The notes: generated from the letters alone by a model not told the origin. DNA of 16,908 nt from Campylobacter concisus (GCA_018375265.1 JAHADO010000006.1:1-16908), one strand, 5' to 3'. Positions 1-6,955 are shown, numbered from the stretch's first letter. Numbers and translations: made by a program.

Positions 1-10
1 GGTGAGGACG

Positions 11-223
11 TTGCCTGGTATTAAGGTACATCCTAACGAGTCATTTGACGAGGGTTACAGAAAGTTTAAAAAACAAACTGATCGTAACTTAGTCGTTACT
101 GAAGCAAGAGCTAGACGCTTCTTTGAGCCTAAAACTGAGATCCGCAAGAAACAAAAAATTGCAGCTCGTAAGAAAATGCTTAAACGTCTTTATATGCTTA
201 GACGCTACGAGTCAAGACTCTAA
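11..223 (+). CDS. rpsU: 30S ribosomal protein bS21
   Basis: Small basic ribosomal protein bS21 of the 30S subunit, involved in translation initiation. From the TTG at 11 the product is 70 residues, the usual length in this group, and begins [14 protein letters not shown], matching Campylobacter S21 from its first residue. A GTG at 2 is in frame but would add an unconserved MRT, so TTG is the preferred start. AGG at 5-7 may serve as a closely spaced ribosome binding site, but the upstream region is cut off. The C-terminal half is Arg/Lys-rich and ends LRRYESRL, as expected for rRNA binding. A strong terminator follows. Identification is very secure; only the start is open to doubt. Confidence 0.96.
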   Translation: MPGIKVHPNESFDEGYRKFKKQTDRNLVVTEARARRFFEPKTEIRKKQKIAARKKMLKRLYMLRRYESRL

Positions 224-230
224 AACCAAG

Positions 231-258
231 ACAAAGAGGGCTTTGCTCTCTTTGTTTA
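231..258 (+). terminator. Rho-independent terminator of rpsU
   Basis: ACAAAGAG (231-238) pairs perfectly with CTCTTTGT (248-255). G239-T247 and G240-C246 can extend the stem to about 10 pairs, closing a five-base CTTTG loop. A short T-rich stretch follows the stem. It lies 8 bases after the rpsU stop and separates rpsU from the next operon. Confidence 0.85.
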
Positions 259-282
259 ACTCTTCTTTTAGCCTTATTTTTT

Positions 283-288
283 TATAAT
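283..288 (+). promoter_or_regulatory. Probable -10 element for the 327-4193 operon
   Basis: A perfect TATAAT at 283-288 lies downstream of a T-rich stretch (from about 264) instead of a clear -35 box, which is the usual sigma70 promoter form in Campylobacter. It sits after the rpsU terminator and about 38 bases before the ATG at 327. Transcription would start near 295, giving a leader of roughly 30 bases. The rest of the 224-326 gap holds only the terminator and AT-rich sequence. Confidence 0.6.
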
Positions 289-326
289 CAAAGCAATTTT
301 TTTATTTTATTTTAAACGGAAATCCG

Positions 327-959
327 ATGCAAAAGCTAGCTGTAAATGAAGCTGCAGAAATTTTAGGCATAACAAAAGAAGCAGTCTATAATAGAATCCG
401 CCGAGGCTCGTTAAAAACGGTCATTGAAAATGGCACTAAATTTGTCATCCTTGACGAGGAGCCAAGCAGCGAAAAACCCGCAAAAACCGCCTCAAAAAGC
501 ACAAAAACTAAATCCCAAAACGACGAGTTTGTAAGCTATTTGCTAAATGAGCTAAATGAGCTTAAGAGCTTAAATTTAAACTTACAAGCCGATAAAGACA
601 GGCTCTTTAAAGAAAAAGAGCAGATGCTCATCGAGCGCAAAAATGAAATTTTGCAAATTTACAAGGATAGAGACGAGAAGCTCATGCAGTTTCTAAACGC
701 CATGCAAAGGCCACTTTTAACACCTAAAAATGAAAGCGCCACAAGCGAAGTGGCGATAGATGCGCAGATAGAGGACGAGTCAAAATGGATAAATTTAAGC
801 GAATATCTAAAGGAGTTAAATTTAAAGCCAAAAGCGACAAAAAAGATCAGTGAAAAGATAATAAAAGCGATACATCACTCCAAATTTATCAAATTTAAAC
901 GCGGCGTGATACTTGTTAGAAGAGATAAAAATTTAAAAGAGTTGATAGGAGAGATATGA
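327..959 (+). CDS. Helix-turn-helix / coiled-coil protein (DUF3972-like)
   Basis: A 210-residue soluble protein. Residues 1-45 look like a MerR/excisionase-type helix-turn-helix (VNEAAEILGITKEAVYNRIRRG) followed by a short beta hairpin. Residues about 45-65 form a Lys/Ser linker. Residues about 66-125 are a long, highly charged helix rich in Leu, Lys and Glu, probably a coiled coil. Residues 150-210 form a second compact region containing YLKELNLKPKATKKISEKI, which could be another helix-turn-helix. This build resembles Campylobacterota proteins annotated as DUF3972, an assignment made from memory. It is the first gene of a tight operon; its stop overlaps the next start as ATGA (956-959). A GGA at 318-320 is a weak ribosome binding site. 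A role as dimeric DNA-binding regulator, perhaps of this operon, is inferred. Confidence 0.8.
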   Translation: MQKLAVNEAAEILGITKEAVYNRIRRGSLKTVIENGTKFVILDEEPSSEKPAKTASKSTKTKSQNDEFVSYLLNELNELKSLNLNLQADKDRLFKEKEQMLIERKNEILQIYKDRDEKLMQFLNAMQRPLLTPKNESATSEVAIDAQIEDESKWINLSEYLKELNLKPKATKKISEKIIKAIHHSKFIKFKRGVILVRRDKNLKELIGEI

Positions 960-1576
960 AACACATTAAAAAGATAGCTACTTATGCTGCGGTAGGCGGT
1001 TTTGGTGCGATCGTGATGGCTGGCCTTGCGGGCTGCGGAAGCGACAATGGCGGTAACGAAAATGCACTAAATGAAGTTGCGCAAAAAAACGGCGCCTTTG
1101 TCATCATCGAGGAGAGCGCACCTGGCGTTTATAAAATTTTAGAAGAGTACCCAAGCACCGAAACTAGGGTCGTGCTAAAAGATATAAACGGCACCGAGCG
1201 CGTGCTAAGCAAAGAGGAGATCGACAAGCTTTTGGCGCAAGCAAATGCAAATATCGACAATGGCACTTCAAATTTGACAAAGGCGAGCGACGCACAGCTA
1301 AGTAGTGGTGGGCTAAGCCTTGGTGAGACGATACTCGCCTCAGCAGCTGGCGCGATACTTGGTAGCTGGATAGGCAGCAAGCTCTTTGGCAACCAGCACT
1401 TCCAAGCAAATCGCCAAAGCACCTATAAAAATCCAAGCTCATACACAAGAAGCGTCGATAGCTTTAACAAACAAAAAGCGGCAAATTCTGCTGCTAAAAG
1501 TAGTGGTGGAAAGAGTGGATTTTTCGGTGGTGGCTCGAAGTCATCAAGCTCTAGCTCATCAGGCTTTGGAGGCTGA
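956..1576 (+). CDS. UPF0323-type lipoprotein with Ser/Gly-rich tail
   Basis: A 206-residue lipoprotein. Residues 1-26 form a signal peptide with two lysines (K5-K6), a hydrophobic core and the lipobox LAGC, so C27 should be lipidated after signal peptidase II cleavage. A small region with a beta-like pattern spans about 45-95. A glycine-zipper-like helix follows at about 121-146 (LGETILASAAGAILGSWIGS). The tail from about 180 is almost entirely Ser/Gly and ends SSGFGG. It matches what I recall of the UPF0323 family (C. jejuni Cj0371). Lipoprotein plus downstream ligase resembles YgiB-YgiC of enterobacteria, where the lipoprotein also has a Ser/Gly-rich end. The start overlaps the upstream stop (ATGA). 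The codons for the final Gly-Gly also form the GGAGG ribosome binding site of the next gene. Confidence 0.88.
   Translation: MKHIKKIATYAAVGGFGAIVMAGLAGCGSDNGGNENALNEVAQKNGAFVIIEESAPGVYKILEEYPSTETRVVLKDINGTERVLSKEEIDKLLAQANANIDNGTSNLTKASDAQLSSGGLSLGETILASAAGAILGSWIGSKLFGNQHFQANRQSTYKNPSSYTRSVDSFNKQKAANSAAKSSGGKSGFFGGGSKSSSSSSSGFGG
1568..1572 (+). promoter_or_regulatory. Strong ribosome binding site inside the upstream gene
   Basis: GGAGG at 1568-1572 lies six bases before the ATG at 1579 and inside the last two Gly codons of the lipoprotein gene. It fixes the ligase start and links the two genes translationally. It also gives a non-functional reason why the lipoprotein might end in Gly-Gly. 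Confidence 0.8.
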
Positions 1577-1578
1577 AA

Positions 1579-2760
1579 ATGGTAAATTTAAGAAAAATCA
1601 CGCCGTTAAATAACGAATTTATGGAGAAAATAGGCTTTGCATGGCACACAGATAACGACAACAGCTCGTATATCGCTGATGAGATCGTGCAAGTAAGCGA
1701 AAAAGAGGCAAATGCCTACTACGAGGCGGCAAACGAGCTATATGATATGTATGTAAATGCCGCTCAGCACGTTATAGACAACAACCTTTTTCACGAGATA
1801 GGCATACCATTTAACCTTGTTGATATCATAAAAAATAGCTGGGAAAATGACGTTCATTGGCACCTTTACGGCAGGTTTGACCTGGCGGGCGGGCTTGATG
1901 GTAAGCCTATAAAGCTCATTGAGTTTAACGCCGACACGCCAACGGCAGTTTTTGAGACGGCGATCATTCAGTGGGCGATGCTAAAGCTAAATCACATGGA
2001 CGAAGCAGCCCAGTTTAACGACCTTTACGAGTCGCTAAAGCAAAATTTCAAACGCCTCATCACACTTGGCGACGAGGATGCGGACTTTGATGAGCTTTAC
2101 GAGGGCTGGGGGATACTCTTTAGCAGCATCGCTGGCAGTATCGAGGACGAGCAGACCGTAAAACTACTGCAATACATCGCAAAAGAGGCTGGCTTTGAAA
2201 CAGACTTTGCCTACGTTGACGAAGTCGTTTTCAATGATGACGAGGGCATTTTTAAAGGCGATGAAAATTTCGAGTACTGGTTTAAGCTTGTCCCTTGGGA
2301 GAGCATAGCGATCGATGAGGGCGAGCTGGCTTTGATACTTTCAAACATCATCAAAAACCAAAAAGCTATCATCATAAATCCAGCCTACACGCTGCTTTTC
2401 CAAAGCAAGGGGATTTTAAAAATCCTTTGGGATCTATATCCTAATCATCCGCTCTTGCTTGAAACCTCAAACGAGCCACTAAAAGGCAAAAAATATGTGA
2501 AAAAGCCGGTATTTGGCAGAGAAGGCGCAAACGTCTCGATACACGATGAAAACGGCGCACAAATAGCAAGTAATGACGGCGAATACGACTCAAACAAAGC
2601 CATCTATCAAGAATTTTACGAGTTTAATCAAGATGAGAGAGGCGAGAGCTACCAAGCTGGCGTATTTTACGCTTATGAAGCGTGCGCGCTTGGATATAGA
2701 AAGGGCGGTAAAATTTTAGATAACTACTCTAAATTTGTAGGACATTTCATTAAGGACTAA
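1579..2760 (+). CDS. Glutathionylspermidine synthase-like ATP-grasp amide ligase
   Basis: A 393-residue cytoplasmic protein of the glutathionylspermidine synthetase C-terminal family, which is ATP-grasp-like. Visible family motifs are GRFDLAGG (98-105), IEFNADTPT (114-122), ELYEGWG (172-178), NPAYTLLFQSKG (267-278) and the ATP-binding stretch KKPVFGREGANV (308-319), followed by YQEFYEFN (343-350). The N-terminal amidase domain of E. coli Gsp is absent, so this is a stand-alone ligase, like YgiC/YjfC and the C. jejuni homologue Cj0372. Such enzymes form an amide bond between a carboxylate, activated by ATP, and an amine. True spermidine/glutathione activity cannot be read from the sequence. 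The preceding gene encodes a lipoprotein ending in Gly-Gly, a possible partner or substrate. It starts two bases after that gene's stop, with an excellent ribosome binding site. Confidence 0.9.
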   Translation: MVNLRKITPLNNEFMEKIGFAWHTDNDNSSYIADEIVQVSEKEANAYYEAANELYDMYVNAAQHVIDNNLFHEIGIPFNLVDIIKNSWENDVHWHLYGRFDLAGGLDGKPIKLIEFNADTPTAVFETAIIQWAMLKLNHMDEAAQFNDLYESLKQNFKRLITLGDEDADFDELYEGWGILFSSIAGSIEDEQTVKLLQYIAKEAGFETDFAYVDEVVFNDDEGIFKGDENFEYWFKLVPWESIAIDEGELALILSNIIKNQKAIIINPAYTLLFQSKGILKILWDLYPNHPLLLETSNEPLKGKKYVKKPVFGREGANVSIHDENGAQIASNDGEYDSNKAIYQEFYEFNQDERGESYQAGVFYAYEACALGYRKGGKILDNYSKFVGHFIKD

Positions 2761-2762
2761 AG

Positions 2763-3692
2763 ATGAAGATCGTTTGTTTAGACGCGGCCACGCTTGGCGA
2801 AAACGTTGATCTTAGTGTTTTTAAGAAATTTGGCGAGTTTATCAGCTACCAAAAAACCAAAAGCGATGAGGTCGTGCCACGTCTAAAGGGCGTTGATATC
2901 GTCATCACAAACAAGGTCGTCATCGACAAAGCAGTGATGGACGCGACAAATTTAAAGCTTATCTGCATAAGCGCAACTGGCATGAATAACGTAGATCTTG
3001 AGCACGCAAAAGCTAAAAACATAGCTGTGAAAAACGTCGCTGGCTACTCAACAGCAAGCGTCGTGCAGCACACATTTGCCTTGCTTTTTGAGCTAACAAA
3101 CCGCATCAAATTTTATGATGAGTACGTAAAAAGTGGCGAGTGGGTGAAGAGCGAAATTTTCACCTATCTTGGCGCAGATATCAGCGAGATCGCTGGTAAA
3201 GAATTTGGCATCATCGGTCTTGGCGAGATAGGACGCGGCGTGGCGGCAGTGGCACGTGCATTTGGTGCAAACGTGAGCTACTACTCGACAAGCGGATCGA
3301 ACAAAAATAGCGAATTTAGGCAAAAAGAGCTAGACGAGCTACTAAGAAGCAGTGACATCATCAGCATCCACGCACCGCTAAATGAAAAGACTAGAAATTT
3401 ACTAGGCACAAACGAGATAAATTTACTAAAAGATGATGTGATAGTGCTAAATTTAGGACGCGGCGGCATAGTTGATGAAGCAGCGATGGCAAGGGCGATA
3501 GATGGGAGAAACCTGCGTTTTGGCACCGACGTTTTAGAAAGTGAGCCGATGAGCAAAAATAGCCCATTTTTAAATGTAAAAAACAAAGAAAATTTACTCA
3601 TCACGCCGCACGTAGCATGGGGCAGCTTGGAGGCTAGAAAACGGCTGATCTCGCTCATAGTTAAAAATATAGAAGAATTTATAAAAGGATAG
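2763..3692 (+). CDS. D-isomer-specific 2-hydroxyacid dehydrogenase
   Basis: A 309-residue NAD(P)-dependent dehydrogenase that interconverts a D-2-hydroxyacid and a 2-keto acid. The Rossmann motif GLGEIG is at 152-157 and the nucleotide-binding domain covers about 100-285. The catalytic triad of the family is present: R233 (NLGRGG), E261 (DVLESEP) and H283 (TPHVAW). The length is normal for hydroxypyruvate/glycerate or lactate-type members; the substrate cannot be told from these motifs. It starts two bases after the ligase stop, with AAGGA at 2752-2756 as ribosome binding site. C. jejuni has a homologue, Cj0373, in the same gene order. Its link to the ligase and lipoprotein is unknown; co-transcription is the only evidence. 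Confidence 0.93.
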   Translation: MKIVCLDAATLGENVDLSVFKKFGEFISYQKTKSDEVVPRLKGVDIVITNKVVIDKAVMDATNLKLICISATGMNNVDLEHAKAKNIAVKNVAGYSTASVVQHTFALLFELTNRIKFYDEYVKSGEWVKSEIFTYLGADISEIAGKEFGIIGLGEIGRGVAAVARAFGANVSYYSTSGSNKNSEFRQKELDELLRSSDIISIHAPLNEKTRNLLGTNEINLLKDDVIVLNLGRGGIVDEAAMARAIDGRNLRFGTDVLESEPMSKNSPFLNVKNKENLLITPHVAWGSLEARKRLISLIVKNIEEFIKG

Positions 3693-3695
3693 AAA

Positions 3696-4193
3696 ATGGC
3701 AAGCGAACATAGCTTTGATATAAGCGCTGAAGTCGATATGATGGAGGTTAAAAACGCTCTTGAGACGGCCAAAAAAGAGATCGCAGCGAGGTATGACTTT
3801 AAGGGGCTTGCGGCTGAGGTAGAGCTAAATGAAAAAGAGAAATTTATCACGCTTCTTAGCTCAAGTGACAACAAGATCGACGCGCTAAAAGATATCGTGA
3901 TCTCAAAGCTCATCAAGCGCAACATCCCACCAGTGGCGATCACAGAGACAAAAAGAGAGCCAGCGAGCGGGGGAAATTTAAAGGCGACGCTAAAGCTAAA
4001 CGACACGCTTGATAGTGAAAACTCAAAAAAGATCACCAAAGCGATCAAAGACTCAAAGATCAAAGTAAGCGCGCAGATCAGAGGCGAAGAGATCAGAGTG
4101 ACAAGCAAAAGCATAGACGATCTGCAGGAGTGTATAAAGCTGGTTAGGGGGCTAAACCTAGAACTCCCAATAAGCTTTAAAAACCTAAAATAA
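3696..4193 (+). CDS. YajQ family nucleotide-binding protein (UPF0234)
   Basis: A 165-residue small cytoplasmic protein of the YajQ/UPF0234 family. It starts with the typical [21 protein letters not shown] and contains IAARYDFKG (30-38), both strong family signatures. Length matches the family (about 160-165). YajQ proteins have two ferredoxin-like domains, and some members bind cyclic di-GMP or nucleic acids. Whether this one does is unknown, and cyclic di-GMP signalling is sparse in Campylobacter. It is the last gene of the operon, three bases after the dehydrogenase stop, with AAGGA about nine bases upstream of its ATG. It matches Cj0374 of C. jejuni in order. Confidence 0.93.
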   Translation: MASEHSFDISAEVDMMEVKNALETAKKEIAARYDFKGLAAEVELNEKEKFITLLSSSDNKIDALKDIVISKLIKRNIPPVAITETKREPASGGNLKATLKLNDTLDSENSKKITKAIKDSKIKVSAQIRGEEIRVTSKSIDDLQECIKLVRGLNLELPISFKNLK

Positions 4194-4355
4194 TGGCTTC
4201 TCGCGAGTGCCTTTAAATGAGCTAGAAAAATTTTCGCTCCGCAGGCTATATCGCATATTTTCGCTTTATTATGCGTCGTTGATTCAAATTTTTGCTCGGT
4301 CATTACCAGCTCGGTAACTCCCGTCACAAAAATTCAAATCGCCTCGCCTAATTTT

Positions 4356-4467
4356 GCGAAAACGTCGCATGATTTTCATGTTAAAATTTGGCAGATTGCT
4401 TGGATAAATTTGCGAAATTTCGCATGGTTTTTGTATCTAAAATTTGGCGTATTTCTGGGTGAAATTT
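4356..4467 (+). repeat. Degenerate 56-bp tandem direct repeat
   Basis: Copy 1 is 4356-4411 and copy 2 is 4412-4467, with no spacer. Shared blocks are TCGCATG near base 10, TAAAATTTGGC in the middle and AAATTT at the end; I judge identity at roughly 70-75 percent with one or two gaps. Each copy starts with a hairpin: TGCGA-AAACG-TCGCA from 4355, and a perfect 14-base palindrome TGCGAAATTTCGCA at 4411-4424. The loops differ but the stem is kept. Confidence 0.55.
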
Positions 4468-4484
4468 CGCCTTATCGTTTTATT
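4446..4484 (+). terminator. Possible terminator or leader hairpin
   Basis: GGCG (4446-4449) pairs with CGCC (4468-4471) and ATTTC (4451-4455) with GAAAT (4461-4465), with a small internal bulge and loop TGGGT. A T-rich but interrupted tract follows (TTATCGTTTTATTT). It could end transcription from the YajQ gene, which has no other obvious terminator. It overlaps the end of repeat copy 2. Confidence 0.4.
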
Positions 4485-4522
4485 TAAATTTGATCTATCT
4501 AAATTCTAAAGAGGAGTAAAAA

Positions 4523-5314
4523 ATGGGCTTTTTTGAAAAAATTCTTGGTAAGCAAATAGACTTTGGCGAGCAGATGCCGATCTATTTTGTAAGTAGCGAC
4601 GAAGACTACATGCAGCGCGCATTTGAGCAAGCCAGAGAGAGCTTTAAGTATTTTTGGCGTGAGCTTTACTGGGAGCGCCGCAGGATCACACCTATGCTTG
4701 ATTATGCGATGGTAAAAATTTGCTTTTTAGACGTTGTAAATGGCGAAGAAGTTGGCGAGCACATGTGGGTAAATGACGTTGAATTTGACGGAGAGACGAT
4801 ATATGGCACGCTCGTAAATGAGCCAGATAGCGTGCAAAACGTGAAAGTTGGCGATCAAATAAGCGCAAAATTTACCGATATGAGCGACTGGCTTTTTGCC
4901 ATTAGCGGACGCGCTTATGGCGGCTTTAGCGTGCAGGCGATGCGCTCACGCATGCAAAAAGATGAGCTAGCCGAGCATGACGCGGCTTGGGGACTTGATT
5001 TTGGCGATTTTAAAGACATTTTGGTAGTTTTCGAGCAAAAAGAGCACTCAGAAAATTTGATAGAGCATCCGATGAGCAAAAATATGCGCGGCCAGGTGGA
5101 GCAGTATATAAAAGCGCATCCAAGCATGGTCACAGACACCGACGAGCTTGGCTTTACGCAGCTTCACCACGAGGCGCTTGCTGGGAATTTAACGATCGTA
5201 AATCTCTTGCTAGAAAATGGCGCTAGCAAAAACGCCCGCACAAAAAGTGGCAAAACCGCAGCTGAACTTGCTAAGCAAATAGGCTGGAGCGAAATCGCAA
5301 AGGTGCTTAGCTAG
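4523..5314 (+). CDS. DUF2314 domain / ankyrin repeat protein
   Basis: A 263-residue soluble protein without signal peptide or membrane segment. Residues about 20-150 match the DUF2314 pattern as I know it: EHMWVNDVEFDG (79-90), the GDQISAKFTDMSDWLF block (110-125) and GRAYGGFSVQAMR (129-141). Residues 182-184 read HPM within EHPMSKNM, a linker often seen in these proteins. The C-terminus carries about one and a half ankyrin repeats: GFTQLHHEALAGNLTIVNLL from 210, then SGKTAAELAKQIGWSEIAKVL to 262. Ankyrin repeats imply protein binding. DUF2314 has no firm function; an immunity or partner role is only a guess. The ribosome binding site is GAGGAG at 4511-4516. Composition is like the core genes. 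It may be co-transcribed with the membrane protein gene 46 bases downstream. Confidence 0.85.
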   Translation: MGFFEKILGKQIDFGEQMPIYFVSSDEDYMQRAFEQARESFKYFWRELYWERRRITPMLDYAMVKICFLDVVNGEEVGEHMWVNDVEFDGETIYGTLVNEPDSVQNVKVGDQISAKFTDMSDWLFAISGRAYGGFSVQAMRSRMQKDELAEHDAAWGLDFGDFKDILVVFEQKEHSENLIEHPMSKNMRGQVEQYIKAHPSMVTDTDELGFTQLHHEALAGNLTIVNLLLENGASKNARTKSGKTAAELAKQIGWSEIAKVLS

Positions 5315-5332
5315 TTAAATTTATAAATTTAA
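5315..5332. repeat. Perfect 18-bp AT palindrome
   Basis: TTAAATTTATAAATTTAA starts right after the DUF2314 gene stop and is fully palindromic. It could be a protein-binding site or simply reflect the abundance of AAATTT here. It sits where base composition shifts to the very AT-rich paralogue. Confidence 0.4.
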
Positions 5333-5360
5333 AGACGTTTTAAATAAAAAGGTTTAGGGT

Positions 5361-6689
5361 ATGAAAAGCTTTGAGAGATTGGTTGAAGATAAAAATAGAG
5401 TTATTAAAGATTGCGACGATTTTATTAAAGAACTCAAAGATATTTCTTTGCAAACTAGCAGCATTTCAGCTTTAATTGAGTTACTTTTGAAGAAGAAAGA
5501 GAAATATTTAGAATTAAAGTATGATAATTACAAAGAATTAGCGCTATCCGTAGAGAATCTTGATGAAAAAATTTATAGGCAAATTGTTATATTAGAAAAA
5601 CAAGGTATTTTTGAATCTGGTGATTCAAGAAAAAAATCAAACAAATTGCTAAAGCTAAAAAATATTTTAAAGGAACTAGAAACTGCAGATATTAAAAAAT
5701 ATGATAATTATTTAAATAATCTTAAGCACATTTGCGATGATATATTGGGTAATAATGTTTTGACATTAATTGAACTGCTCAAAATTGACATAAAAAACTA
5801 CAAAAAAGGAATACTTCAAAACCATAAAGTAGAAATTTCTGAACAATTAATTCTAATAAAGCAAAAATATGTAAATAATTTTAATGAAAGTAGTATGTAT
5901 GTTGCAGAGGATAAAAAGTTAAAAATTACATTAGACAAATTCTGTATAGAATATAAGGAGCAAGAAAAAATTAGATTTTTTATAGAAAAAGCAAACTTTA
6001 TAAAAAATCATTATAAGAGCTTAGTAGCCTTACTTGGCTTAACGCCATTTATAATATATTTTGTGTTTAATAAAAATATAGGTTACATTCCAATGCCTGA
6101 AAGTGGCGATATTTTCTCACTTTTGGTTTCACTAGCTTTAGCAGGCCTTAGTCTGCTGTTTATATTGTATCTTATGCCAATATTGCAACTAACTACAGCG
6201 TTTTATATACGAGATATAAAAGATATTTTTGTAGTTTTTATTTCATCAGTATTTTTATCAGGACTATTAATTATACTAATTTTAAAAAATTGTAGTTTTA
6301 TTTCTGAAAAATCAGAATTATTTTTTTTTATTTTTTATTTTATTGATACTATTTTTATATTCTTATATTTGTGCTTCTTTTTAAAAATTCCATTTTTAGA
6401 AGTATTTAAAAATGAACGAACCTGGTTGATGGCTTTCCATGGACTTATTTCTATGTTTAGTCCATTTGTAATTTTTTTATTAATTTATAGTCAAATCAAT
6501 CAGAGATCACTTTTTGATATTTTATACTTATTGATATTTATTATATTTATAGCACTACCTATTTTGTATGCCTTAGTGAAAACAAAGGATATATATTTTT
6601 TTAAATATTTATTTTATATTTTTATTATCGTTAGTATTGTATTACTTGTTACTTTAAGCGATAATATTGTTCAAATTTATGATCTTTGA
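5361..6689 (+). CDS. Coiled-coil 7-TM membrane protein, prematurely stopped paralogue
   Basis: Unrecognised 442-residue product. Residues 1-215 are hydrophilic, helical and rich in Lys, Glu and Leu (probable cytoplasmic coiled coil). Seven hydrophobic segments follow at about 219-236, 251-275, 287-309, 319-341, 355-377, 385-406 and 411-432. The reading frame ends at TGA 6687-6689, but the same frame continues open to TAA 6951-6953. That continuation encodes a domain clearly related to the C-terminus of the next gene, so the intact ancestor was about 530 residues. The N-terminus, MKSFERLVEDKNRVIK, matches the next gene's in pattern; this copy has about 80 extra residues before the membrane part. 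Composition is far more AT-rich than all neighbours, suggesting foreign origin. AAAAAGG (5346-5352) is a plausible ribosome binding site. Function unknown; likely a pseudogene or truncated protein. Confidence 0.75.
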   Translation: MKSFERLVEDKNRVIKDCDDFIKELKDISLQTSSISALIELLLKKKEKYLELKYDNYKELALSVENLDEKIYRQIVILEKQGIFESGDSRKKSNKLLKLKNILKELETADIKKYDNYLNNLKHICDDILGNNVLTLIELLKIDIKNYKKGILQNHKVEISEQLILIKQKYVNNFNESSMYVAEDKKLKITLDKFCIEYKEQEKIRFFIEKANFIKNHYKSLVALLGLTPFIIYFVFNKNIGYIPMPESGDIFSLLVSLALAGLSLLFILYLMPILQLTTAFYIRDIKDIFVVFISSVFLSGLLIILILKNCSFISEKSELFFFIFYFIDTIFIFLYLCFFLKIPFLEVFKNERTWLMAFHGLISMFSPFVIFLLIYSQINQRSLFDILYLLIFIIFIALPILYALVKTKDIYFFKYLFYIFIIVSIVLLVTLSDNIVQIYDL

Positions 6690-6953
6690 AATATTAAATA
6701 CAAATATTTAAGTATTGAAAAAAGCATAAAGGAGACTTTACCGGTAGAAATTTGCAACAAAGATTGCAATGTCAGCAAGACATATTATAATGAAAAAGAA
6801 GCAGATAATATCATAAAAATTTATAATATTAAAGCACTTTCAACCCTTGGAAAATTTTATTATTTGGAAGCAGATAGTAACACAACAGATAAAAAAATAA
6901 AATTCAAACTTGATGCTGGTAAAATTACACCAGGTCCTATAATAGAAAGGTAA
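6687..6953 (+). pseudogene. In-frame 3' remainder of the 7-TM gene behind a single TGA
   Basis: Read in the same frame as the gene at 5361, the sequence after TGA (6687-6689) is open for 87 codons and ends with TAA at 6951-6953. It contains NIKYKYL, EICNKDC, IIKIYNIKALSTLGKFYYLE and KIKFKLDAGKI, matching DVDYKFL, SLC...PC, VKIYDVKSLCNIGKFYYLQ and VKFELDSSKV in the next gene. In a gap-free local alignment the TGA falls exactly on Gly361 of that paralogue. A GGA to TGA change would explain it. No start codon or ribosome binding site of its own is evident. The predicted domain lies after the seventh helix, so it is probably periplasmic, and keeps a Cys pair. Confidence 0.8.
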
Positions 6954-6955
6954 AT

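Larger units (their letters stand above)
4194..4522 (+). other. Noncoding 329-base region with hairpins and a tandem repeat
   Basis: No gene is supported here. Contents in order: TTACC/GGTAA hairpin (4303-4317) inside an imperfect inverted repeat (about 4281-4294 against about 4326-4340); two 56-base degenerate direct repeats (4356-4411 and 4412-4467), each opening with a TGCGA...TCGCA hairpin; and a third hairpin (4446-4471) followed by a T-rich run. A weak -10-like TATCTA (4496-4501) and the ribosome binding site GAGGAG (4511-4516) precede the next gene. The region separates the conserved 327-4193 operon from an accessory-looking cassette. Confidence 0.65.

Noticed and set aside
1129..1448. 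Minus-strand frames opposite the lipoprotein gene
   Set aside because: They mirror the lipoprotein coding sequence, have no ribosome binding site or domain, and the plus-strand gene has a clear signal peptide and lipobox.
3281..4327. A 348-codon open frame on the minus strand
   Set aside because: It lies opposite the dehydrogenase and YajQ genes, both secure by motif. Its translation is Ser/Phe/Leu-rich with no recognisable domain, as expected for the antisense of Lys/Glu-rich codons.
4194..4522. CRISPR array or tRNA in the long gap
   Set aside because: Only two diverged adjacent repeats without spacers, and no cloverleaf or CCA-end pattern could be found.
6687..6710. UGA at 6687 as a selenocysteine codon, with AAATATT/AATATTT able to pair just downstream
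   Set aside because: The stem is only A-T pairs with none of the usual bacterial SECIS loop features, and the paralogue has Gly rather than Cys at this position.
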